Shown one piece after another: positions 1 to 5,757 of a stretch of 5,866 nucleotides of DNA. The notes under the pieces were generated by a model. The model saw only the letters and a list, made by a program, of their open reading frames with translations. It did not search any database and was not told the origin of the DNA. This DNA comes from JBGPIT01 sp041485125 (lineage in GTDB: Bacteria; Desulfobacterota; Binatia; UTPRO1). Position 1 is the stretch's first letter. Each line of letters starts with the position of its first letter. The position numbers and the translations under genes are program-made. The stretch lies in contig JBGPIT010000317.1 in NCBI GenBank assembly GCA_041485125.1, positions 1-5,866 of the forward strand, in the 5' to 3' direction.

Positions 1-964
1 CGACGGCGCAACGCGCGCCGGCATACTCGGACCACGAGCGGTAGCCGAGCTCGCGAAACATCTCCCGTTCGGCACACCGACGGAGCAGCCGCCCCAGGCG
101 CGCATTGACGCGGTGCATGCGGCGGATCGTGGCTCGCAGCCGCCGATCGAGCTCGGCCGGTTCGACCGCGTGCGCGAGCGCCGAGCTCGTTGCATGATCG
201 CGCGCCGACGACGCGGCGGTTTGCGAGGCGTCGTGGGGGACGACGGCAGCAGGATCGAGCGTGTCGCACCACGTCACCGGGCCCTCGCGCTTCTCGCCAG
301 TGGTGCACGGCACGGTGATGCTGACATCGTGTGGCGCCACCGCGGAGAGTCCTTCGGCGGCGACGAACTCCGCCGCTTGCCATGTCGACAGCTGCTCGCC
401 CGCGACCCGTCGGGCCAACTCGACGACGGTCTTCCATTCGGAACGGACCGCCGGCGGACAGCGCAGTGCGAACCGGCCGATCGATTCACCGTCGAGCCGT
501 TCGACACCCTCGGACTCGTCGAGGACCGTCGCCACCGCCTCGGCGCGGATCTTCCCACCGTCGGTCGCCCGATCGTTCGCTGTCGCGGGCGGGATGAGCG
601 TCGCGAGCTCACGAACCGTTCGCCTGCGCGCGAGCGCGACCCAGTGCGCCTCCGTCTGCGGTGTGGCCACGATGGCGAGTAGTCGAAGGTGACTCCAAGA
701 GATTTCGCCGGCCCCGAACGCAGATTGCGCGATTGGGAGCTGCGCGGCAGTCGCGACCGTCGAGGCGACGCTCTGAAGCTCGCGTCCCGACCAGCCGAGC
801 CGCTCCCGGGCGTAGTCACCGATCCGCATGAAGCCGAGCCGTTGGTGGGAGTTTGTCTGCAGAAACGCGGCCGCGAGGATGCCGACCTCCCAGCGGCAGC
901 GTGGCTCCTCGCGCCCGAGGCGGTGCAACTGTCGATCGAGGGAACGTGCGCGGCGGCGACGCAC
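1..964 (-). CDS. HNH-endonuclease/DUF222-like protein, N-terminal part (C-terminus off the left edge)
   Basis: The minus strand is open with no stop from about position 1019 to the left edge, giving 321 visible residues from a GTG at 964-962. Seen: a helical module with RLGFMRIGDYARERLGW (residues 42-58), then SGRELQ, ISWSHLRLLAIVATPQTEA (from residue 88), TVRELATLI (116-124) and LSTWQAAEFVAAEGLSA (192-208). A second copy of the first module follows near residues 285-321, with RELGYRSWSEYAGARC. This order matches, from memory, large deltaproteobacterial and Binatota proteins that end in an HNH nuclease domain. No HNH motif lies within the window, so nuclease activity is inference. The start is uncertain: GTG 997 and TTG 1033 are also in frame and none has a good Shine-Dalgarno. 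I chose 964 because the module then begins about 20 residues in. A TTGACA at 1033-1028 (minus) could be a -35 box, but no good -10 follows. It is divergent from the oxidoreductase gene at 1334. Confidence 0.8.
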   Translation of the reverse strand, partial: MRRRRARSLDRQLHRLGREEPRCRWEVGILAAAFLQTNSHQRLGFMRIGDYARERLGWSGRELQSVASTVATAAQLPIAQSAFGAGEISWSHLRLLAIVATPQTEAHWVALARRRTVRELATLIPPATANDRATDGGKIRAEAVATVLDESEGVERLDGESIGRFALRCPPAVRSEWKTVVELARRVAGEQLSTWQAAEFVAAEGLSAVAPHDVSITVPCTTGEKREGPVTWCDTLDPAAVVPHDASQTAASSARDHATSSALAHAVEPAELDRRLRATIRRMHRVNARLGRLLRRCAEREMFRELGYRSWSEYAGARCAV

Positions 965-1333
965 GCGCGTCGTGGTCGGGAATTGCGGCGAGCTCACGGG
1001 CGAACAAGAGACGAAACACGTACCAGCTGTCAAGAAGATTCGTCTATCTACTCGTATACGCCCGCTGCGTGATCGGGGTGTGAACGAACGCCGCCCGCCG
1101 ATCGGAGATGGTACCGGCGGCTTCGCGTCGAACCAACTCGAACGATCGCGATCAGTAGCTGGTGGAACAACCGCGAGCATAGAGAAGCGCGCCAGCGCGA
1201 CGGCGTCGTGCGACCGCTCGAGATGGACGTCGATGAGGTCTACGATCACGCAGCATCGATGGGGGCGTAGTCGACACGGTGCCGTCGATCGACTAACCGT
1301 GCTGCCGAACGGATCCAAAGGAGGGACCGCGCG
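965..1333. promoter_or_regulatory. Divergent intergenic region with two 10 bp palindromes
   Basis: This gap of about 369 bp lies between the start of the HNH-like gene (minus) and the oxidoreductase gene (plus), so promoters for both should be here. Seen: perfect palindromes GATCGCGATC at 1144-1153 and GTCGATCGAC at 1284-1293, the second about 24 bp upstream of the oxidoreductase Shine-Dalgarno. TTGACA occurs on the minus strand at 1033-1028. No convincing -35/-10 pair was found for either gene. Short GATC/TCGA palindromes are common in such GC-rich DNA, so operator function is only a possibility. The minus frame of the HNH-like gene stays open here, but the predicted peptide loses resemblance to the family and third-position GC falls near 1000-1110, so I do not call it coding. 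Confidence 0.35.
1318..1324 (+). promoter_or_regulatory. Shine-Dalgarno site of the luciferase-like oxidoreductase
   Basis: AAGGAGG lies nine bases upstream of the ATG at 1334. It is a near-perfect anti-16S match and fixes the start of the 379-residue gene. Confidence 0.85.
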
Positions 1334-2473
1334 ATGGCACGACTTCAGGTAGGCATCGAGACCGCGTGCACCGCACCGCTCTGGATCGAGCGGCTGAGCA
1401 TGCGGTTCGGCCAGCTCGCCGGCGTCGACAGCATGCTGCTGCCCGACCACTACGTCGGGTTCGTGCCGCGCGCGCTCTGGAAGCCCGAGTACACGCCGGC
1501 CGCGAAGATGGTGCCGTCGACGGACGCCTTCTTCGATCCGTTCGTGATGCTCGGGATGATGGCGACGCGCTTCCGGCGCACGCGGATCGGCACCGGCGTC
1601 ACCGAGCCGTTCCGCCGGCATCCGGTGACGCTCGCGCAGGCGTTCGTCACGCTCGATCATCTCAGCAAGGGCCGGGCGATCCTCGGCATCGGCAACGGTG
1701 AGCGCGAGAACACGGAGCCCTACGGCTTGCCGTTCACGCGGCGGGTCGGCCGGCTCGAGGAGGCGCTCACGATCATCCGGAAGCTCTGGCTGAGCGGCGG
1801 CGAGCCGGTGAGCTTCGACGGGCCGACGTGGAAGCTCCGCAACGCCCTCTTCACCACACCGCTCTACAAGGAGAAGGCGCCGACGATGTGGGTCGCCGCG
1901 CACGCGCCGCGCATGCTCGGTCTCACCGGGCGCTTCGCCGACGGCTGGTACCCGACGCAGAAGATGACCGCCGACGACTACCGCAGCAAGCTCGCGATGA
2001 TCCACGCCGCCGCCGCGGAAGCGGGACGTCCGATCGACAAGTTCGAGCCGGCGATGCAGGTCCAGGTCGCGATCGGGCCGGGCCGTAGGAAGATGCTCGA
2101 GCAGTTCACCAAGGTGAAGCCGGCCGCCGCGATGGCGCTCCTGATCCCGGGACCGGTGTGGAAGAAACACAACCTCGCGCACCCGCTCGGCGAGAGCTTC
2201 GAAGGCTTCCCCGACATCATCCCGAACGAGGTGCCGCCCTCGGCGCTCGCCGATGCCGAGCGTCTGGTGACGCCCGAGCTACTGAACGAGGGCGTCTGCG
2301 CCGGCACCGTCGACGAGATCGTCGACGAGGTGAAGCCGCTCGTCGCCGCCGGCATGCGCCACCTCGTGATGTGGAACGTCGGCCCCATCGCGACCGGCGG
2401 CGGCGCCGCCGACATCGTGCGGCAGACGCAGCTCATCTGGCGGCTGAAGAAGCTGCAGACGAACGGCGCCTGA
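1334..2473 (+). CDS. LLM-class (luciferase-like) flavin/F420-dependent oxidoreductase, phthiodiolone ketoreductase-like
   Basis: This 379-residue cytoplasmic enzyme belongs to the bacterial luciferase-like superfamily (TIM barrel; F420 or FMN cofactor). Seen: LPDHY at residues 36-40 after the first strand, the family core RHPVTLAQAFVTLDHLS (95-111) followed by GRAILGIGNGERENTEPYG (113-131), WVAAHAPRML (186-195), ADGWYPT (202-208), PLGESFEGFPDIIP (284-297) and a C-terminal AGTVDEIVDEV (323-333). From memory, GIGxGEREGNEPYG, a WVAAHGPRML block and the DIIP segment are shared with mycobacterial phthiodiolone ketoreductase (Rv2951c type), where F420H2 reduces a keto group. F420 use is therefore inferred, not shown. 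Full length for the subfamily, with no breaks. The start is fixed by AAGGAGG nine bases upstream. It stands alone: no polyketide or lipid genes lie nearby, so the substrate is unknown. It converges with the Cys-rich secreted protein gene downstream. Confidence 0.93.
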   Translation: MARLQVGIETACTAPLWIERLSMRFGQLAGVDSMLLPDHYVGFVPRALWKPEYTPAAKMVPSTDAFFDPFVMLGMMATRFRRTRIGTGVTEPFRRHPVTLAQAFVTLDHLSKGRAILGIGNGERENTEPYGLPFTRRVGRLEEALTIIRKLWLSGGEPVSFDGPTWKLRNALFTTPLYKEKAPTMWVAAHAPRMLGLTGRFADGWYPTQKMTADDYRSKLAMIHAAAAEAGRPIDKFEPAMQVQVAIGPGRRKMLEQFTKVKPAAAMALLIPGPVWKKHNLAHPLGESFEGFPDIIPNEVPPSALADAERLVTPELLNEGVCAGTVDEIVDEVKPLVAAGMRHLVMWNVGPIATGGGAADIVRQTQLIWRLKKLQTNGA

Positions 2474-2638
2474 GTAGTCGCTGAGTTAGGCGCTGGTTGC
2501 GGCGGGCTCGTCGAGCGAGGTTGCGGCAGGGTTGCGGGTCGTTCCGGCCGGAGCATCGTCGAGACGATCTACTGCTGCCCTCAGCGCATCAACGTGCGGC
2601 GGCCTTTTGCGGGCAGGGCACCGGCGGCAGCTACGCGC

Positions 2639-3178
2639 TCACTGGCAAATCCCGCCGCTGCATGTGAGGCCGGCGCAGCAGGGCCCCGCGCTCCCCGTAC
2701 ACGAGTCGCCGCCCGGCACGCATGCCGGGCACGGATCGGCGCCGTTGTTCAAGCTGTTCTTGGGAAACGGGCCGCAGCTGAAGATAACACTCGTGCCATT
2801 GAGTCCCGTGATGTGTCCCTTCGCGATCGTCTTACCATCCGCTTTACCGCTCACAACAAACGAGCCGAAGCCACGCTTGAGGCAGTCGAAGGTCTTGGCC
2901 GCGTCGAACTGCGGCTTCTTCACGCTGCCCTTGGGGTCGCACGAGCACCCGCCGTCGAAATTGCTCGTCCCGCTCGGGAACTCGACGTGCGCGTGCAGGT
3001 CGAAGTCACCGATCGTGCCGGGCGAGGTGAAGCGAACGCAGCCAGCGTAGGTTTCGCCGGTGTCCTGGGCGAAGCGACAGTCGTACGCGTGGTGGTCGAG
3101 CACATCAACGCAATTTCCGGCGGATGCGGCGGCCGGCCACAGCAACATCAGAACGGCGATCCAAGTGGCGGTTTTCAT
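2639..3178 (-). CDS. Secreted Cys-rich protein with C-terminal knottin-like (cystine-knot) motif
   Basis: The product has 179 residues. Residues 1-20 form a Sec signal peptide (Lys2, hydrophobic core 6-14, cleavage after ASA), leaving about 159 residues with 14 cysteines (23, 34, 47, 78, 80, 99, 135, 150, 153, 160, 167, 168, 173, 178). The body (21-149) has no domain I recognise. The tail 153-178 reads C-x6-C-x6-CC-x4-C-x4-C, the six-cysteine framework of inhibitor cystine knots. The even cysteine count suits disulphides formed in the periplasm or outside the cell. Start: the ATG at 3178 has GGGAGG eight bases upstream (3192-3187); an in-frame extension to 3256 would add 26 residues and bury the signal peptide, so I reject it. 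The gene follows the 522-residue gene on the same strand after 245 bp, too far to assume an operon. Function is unknown; binding or protease-inhibitor roles are guesses from the fold class. Confidence 0.88.
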   Translation of the reverse strand: MKTATWIAVLMLLWPAAASAGNCVDVLDHHAYDCRFAQDTGETYAGCVRFTSPGTIGDFDLHAHVEFPSGTSNFDGGCSCDPKGSVKKPQFDAAKTFDCLKRGFGSFVVSGKADGKTIAKGHITGLNGTSVIFSCGPFPKNSLNNGADPCPACVPGGDSCTGSAGPCCAGLTCSGGICQ

Positions 3179-3423
3179 CGACGGAGCCTCCCGGTTCAGT
3201 GGCAGAAGTTGGATGAGGGGCAGTGTGATTAGCCGTAGCGTCGGGAGAAGCGGCAATCAAGGGGGGCGCGGCAACGATGGGAAGCACGGCGCTTCGTTCT
3301 GGCGCGCATCACGGCGCGAGTGTCACTGCGCCCCGCGACCCTGCAGGTTGTCCGGCGTGGAGTCTCAGGCCCGCAGGACGGTCATTGCGGCGCCGACGCC
3401 ACGGCGACTGTCGTCGGAGCAGC
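3179..3423 (-). promoter_or_regulatory. Upstream region of the Cys-rich secreted protein gene
   Basis: This 245 bp lies between two same-strand genes. The Shine-Dalgarno GGGAGG (3192-3187) is clear. A TTGATT at 3260-3255 (minus) could serve as a -35, but what follows 17 bp on (TACGGC) is a poor -10. I see no T-run terminator hairpin for the 522-residue gene and no coding potential. Confidence 0.3.
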
Positions 3424-4992
3424 TCATTCTGCGTTTGTGAGCGACGGGTCGGGATCGGGCACGCTGACCCTTCCCACGTATTCCTCGAGCAGGCGCCGGC
3501 CCGGAGCATACGGAGCAGAATGGAAGAGGAGCGCTCTCCGCGTGCGGTCTCGGTCGAGCCAAGCTTTCAGCGCATCGTGCTCTGGCTCGGTCGCGATCCG
3601 CACGGCGACGACGGAGGCGTGACGGGCGTCGGCGGTCGCGAGGAGCGCGTCGAGTCCGCGCGGTTGCTCGACCACGGTCTTGTCGAACGAGAGGCGCGTG
3701 TATCGTTCGAGTAGCGCGAAGTAGCGGGCGGGGGTGTCGTAGTACTGCGTGGGGTACGGCTCGTCGGTATCCTCGATCACGATCGGCTCGTGGACGCTCA
3801 TCGAAACAACGTCGCCGCCGAGGAACGTGCGGCCGTCCGACTCGTGGAGGATGCCGCCCGCGATGATCGTTCCCGGGCCGTCGTAGCCGAAGGCATAGCC
3901 GAGAAAGCGATCGGTCGCGCACACGACGTCGATGCCGCGTTCGGCGAGGTAGGTCGCGGCGCGCACTTTGTCGAAGTAGTCGCAGCATCCGACCACGACG
4001 TCGGCGCGCCGCTCGACGGCGAGGGCGGCGACGGCCGAGACGCCGTGTGCGTCGACGAGCATCGCGACGTCGTCGGCGAGAAACCGCGTGGTGGGGTACT
4101 CGTCGACTTTGTCGCGCAGCACCAGGAACGTGAAGTGGCCGGCCGCATCGGGCGCGTACCAGTTGGCGCCGATCCGCCTCACGAGCGCACCGTAGAGCGC
4201 GAGCGTTTGTGCCGCCTGTCGCCGCGCGACGGCGTTCACGACCGCGCCTTCGAAGTAGTCGATCGCCGGATCGATCCGCCAGGGGGCGGCGAGTCGCAGC
4301 GCCAGCCAGTCGCGGCTCACCCGTTCGGCCTGCCCGGCGACACGCATCGTCGGCGCGAGTCGTATCGCGTCGGTGCCGAAGGTGACGCGGTCGGCATGCC
4401 GCGTGTGGACGGGCAGGGTGGACGGCGAATCGGGGACGGCCGCGATCTCCACCGTGTCGCCGTGAAGGATCTGCTCCTCGACCGCGGCACGCCACGGCAC
4501 GTCCATTCGGCGCCAGAGGCTGACCGCGGTCGCGAGATCCTGGGGGCGCGCCGCGCCGCACTCGCGTCCGACGGCGAAGAGCGTCTCGTGAATGATGGCG
4601 CGCGCGAAGTCGTCGGGGGCGTCGTCGAGGCTCCGTTCGAAATGCGGAACGCTGGCGCAAACCTTCGTGACGTCATGCCGCAAGCGTCCTTCGATCAGGA
4701 GCGCGTCGCCCTGCGCGAACTCGTCCAGACGATCGGCGCGCGCCGAGAGCTCCGCGAGGAAGCCGTCGACGCCGCCGGATCGGTTCACGTCGATGACGTA
4801 CGCGAAGTCGGGCTCACGTCGGCGCGCCACCGGATCGGCGCGATCGCGGGCGCGCCCGTGCACGTAGTGACGCCATTCGGACGCGAACTTGCCGTCCCGG
4901 CCCCACGGTCCGGCACCGAAGACGACGCAGGCTCCTATGACGACCAGCGCCGCGATCAGACGCGCGCCACTGCGAAGGACGATTCTCTGCAT
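3424..4992 (-). CDS. Membrane-anchored protein of unknown function (522 aa)
   Basis: I do not recognise this family. Seen: a short basic N-terminus (Arg3, Arg7, Arg11) then a hydrophobic stretch at residues 12-27, fitting one membrane anchor or uncleaved signal. VVIGAC ending at Cys22 also fits a loose lipobox, so a lipoprotein is possible. The remainder (28-522) is soluble, rich in Arg, Asp and Ala, with no further membrane helix; the inferred location is periplasmic. Residues 315-370 alternate strand- and helix-like segments (RADVVVGCCDYFDKV, ERGIDVVCATDRFLGYAFG), suggesting an alpha/beta core; a Gly-rich stretch GPGTIIAGG (372-380) and an aromatic segment YPTQYYDTPARYFALL (413-428) follow. 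Cysteines are at 22, 112, 145, 336, 337 and 358. The ATG at 4992 is the first in frame after an upstream TGA; GAGGAG sits only two bases before it, an unusually tight spacing. Codon use is strongly GC3-biased, supporting real coding. It is divergent from the 134-residue secreted protein gene. Confidence 0.85.
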   Translation of the reverse strand: MQRIVLRSGARLIAALVVIGACVVFGAGPWGRDGKFASEWRHYVHGRARDRADPVARRREPDFAYVIDVNRSGGVDGFLAELSARADRLDEFAQGDALLIEGRLRHDVTKVCASVPHFERSLDDAPDDFARAIIHETLFAVGRECGAARPQDLATAVSLWRRMDVPWRAAVEEQILHGDTVEIAAVPDSPSTLPVHTRHADRVTFGTDAIRLAPTMRVAGQAERVSRDWLALRLAAPWRIDPAIDYFEGAVVNAVARRQAAQTLALYGALVRRIGANWYAPDAAGHFTFLVLRDKVDEYPTTRFLADDVAMLVDAHGVSAVAALAVERRADVVVGCCDYFDKVRAATYLAERGIDVVCATDRFLGYAFGYDGPGTIIAGGILHESDGRTFLGGDVVSMSVHEPIVIEDTDEPYPTQYYDTPARYFALLERYTRLSFDKTVVEQPRGLDALLATADARHASVVAVRIATEPEHDALKAWLDRDRTRRALLFHSAPYAPGRRLLEEYVGRVSVPDPDPSLTNAE

Positions 4993-5063
4993 CGCTCCTC
5001 GAGTGATGTCCCGTCACGCCCCGGCGGGTTCGCGCGACAGAGAATCCTCTTTCGATCGTTGTA

Positions 5064-5085
5064 GGAATCGGGCTGGAATCGGCTT
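5064..5085 (+). repeat. 11 bp imperfect tandem repeat starting GGAATCGG
   Basis: Two direct units start at 5064 (GGAATCGGGCT) and 5075 (GGAATCGGCTT), 9 of 11 bases identical and exactly one helical turn apart. GGAATC recurs at 5128-5133. The arrangement would suit a regulator bound to one face of the helix. GGAAT also resembles the -35 element of ECF sigma factor promoters, but no matching -10 is certain. Confidence 0.45.
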
Positions 5086-5225
5086 TACACCAATCCCGGT
5101 CGAGCGAGAACGCCCCGGTGCGCTTTTGGAATCTACGTTGCCGAGATGGCGGTGTCCGCACTAAGCTTGGGGTCGACGGTGCTGCACACGGACCGTCGTG
5201 CCGCTCGCCACTCACTCAATCATTT

Positions 5226-5230
5226 GGAGG
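5226..5230 (+). promoter_or_regulatory. Shine-Dalgarno site fixing a GTG start
   Basis: GGAGG lies seven bases before the GTG at 5238. It decides the start in favour of this GTG over the upstream in-frame start at 5118, which would put 40 residues in front of the signal peptide. Confidence 0.85.
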
Positions 5231-5237
5231 TGTACTC

Positions 5238-5642
5238 GTGAAGGTTCTCATAGTCGTCTTTTCGCTCGCTATCATCATGCTCAGCTCCGTGAGTCTCGCG
5301 CACGCACAGGCGCGCGCGGTGCAGGTCACCAACGACGACAACGCCGCGGCGTACTCGGTGCTCGTCATCAAGCAGCTCGGGCAGCAGCAGTGGGTCGTCG
5401 TCGCGAATTTCGACAACGAAGAGGTGACCGGCAACGTCTTCAATCTCGACGGCAGCAATCCGCAATTCCTCCGCTGCGACATCGGAGACCCGTTTCCTTC
5501 TGACCAGTCGGAGGTTGTCGGTGTGGACGTGCAGCTCAGCTGCTGGGCGGCGGCGGCGTGTACCGCAATGCCGTGCGGTGAGAATGCCGCCTGGACGTTC
5601 GTCGGCGAGCGCGCGATCCCGGGGTCGTTCTTCTTGCCGTAG
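5238..5642 (+). CDS. Small secreted protein of unknown function (134 aa)
   Basis: The start is GTG with GGAGG seven bases upstream. Residues 1-23 are a Sec signal peptide: Lys2, hydrophobic core LIVVFSLAIIML, cleavage after AHA. The mature part is about 111 residues, acidic and rich in Val, Asn and Gln. VQVTNDD...YSVLVIKQLGQQQWVVVANF (28-58) looks like beta strands. Four cysteines (80, 102, 108, 113) could make two disulphides; the last three lie in a short Ala-rich stretch, SCWAAAACTAMPC (101-113). There is no lipobox, anchor or known domain, so it is predicted free in the periplasm or exported. It is transcribed away from the 522-residue gene across a shared 245 bp region; a functional link is possible but unproven. 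The next gene begins 115 bp downstream and may have its own promoter. I do not recognise the family. Confidence 0.85.
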   Translation: MKVLIVVFSLAIIMLSSVSLAHAQARAVQVTNDDNAAAYSVLVIKQLGQQQWVVVANFDNEEVTGNVFNLDGSNPQFLRCDIGDPFPSDQSEVVGVDVQLSCWAAAACTAMPCGENAAWTFVGERAIPGSFFLP

Positions 5643-5714
5643 GTCGACACACGTCCCGGCCGCGGCCAAGTGGGTCGCGGGCGGGGTGCGAGCCGCTACG
5701 GGCGCACAATTTCC

Positions 5715-5741
5715 TTGACTCTTCGCGCGGCTACGTAGCAA
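5715..5741 (+). promoter_or_regulatory. Candidate promoter for the right-edge gene
   Basis: TTGACT at 5715-5720 matches five of six bases of a sigma-70 -35 box. TAGCAA at 5736-5741, 15 bp on, matches only three -10 positions, with a short spacer. It lies just ahead of the ATG at 5758, so the transcript would have a very short leader. Confidence 0.3.
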
Positions 5742-5757
5742 GGTGCGCGGATGCCGA

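Larger units (their letters stand above)
4993..5237. promoter_or_regulatory. Divergent promoter region between two envelope or secreted protein genes
   Basis: This 245 bp separates the 522-residue gene (minus) and the 134-residue secreted gene (plus). It holds an 11 bp tandem repeat (5064-5085), an adjoining TTTACA (5084-5089) that could be a -35, and a third GGAATC at 5128-5133. A weak plus-strand pair TTGCCG (5138-5143) and TAAGCT (5162-5167), 18 bp apart, is a candidate promoter. On the minus strand TACAAC (5063-5058) resembles a -10 without a good -35. None of these is strong. Lower local GC around 5041-5135 than in the flanking genes supports a regulatory role. Confidence 0.4.

Noticed and set aside
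113..682. Plus-strand open frame of 189 residues
   Set aside because: Exact in-phase antisense of the HNH-like gene; Arg-rich, with no domain features.
274..819. Minus-strand 181-residue open frame
   Set aside because: Different frame from the HNH-like coding frame, Ser/Arg-rich, with no recognisable motif.
828..1352. 174-residue plus-strand open frame running into the oxidoreductase gene
   Set aside because: Overlaps the minus-strand gene and the promoter region, has atypical Arg/Ser-rich composition, and would overlap the oxidoreductase start out of frame.
1978..2556. 192-residue minus-strand open frame inside the oxidoreductase gene
   Set aside because: Antisense shadow; the sense frame has full family motifs.
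2555..2568. Small hairpin ATCGT-CGAG-ACGAT in the convergent gap 2474-2638
   Set aside because: The stem is only 5 bp and no T-run follows on either strand, so I cannot call a terminator. Nothing else is evident in that gap.
3365..4660. 431-residue minus-strand open frame overlapping the 522-residue gene
   Set aside because: Its translation is extremely Arg-rich and low in complexity, typical of an out-of-frame reading of GC-rich coding DNA; the 522-residue frame has normal composition and a membrane anchor.
3790..5064. 424-residue plus-strand open frame antisense to the 522-residue gene
   Set aside because: Antisense shadow of a GC3-biased gene, with no Shine-Dalgarno or domain; it also runs across the divergent promoter region.
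5658..5667. Palindrome GGCCGCGGCC after the 134-residue gene
   Set aside because: It could be part of a terminator, but there is no loop and no T-run; such palindromes are expected by chance at this GC content.
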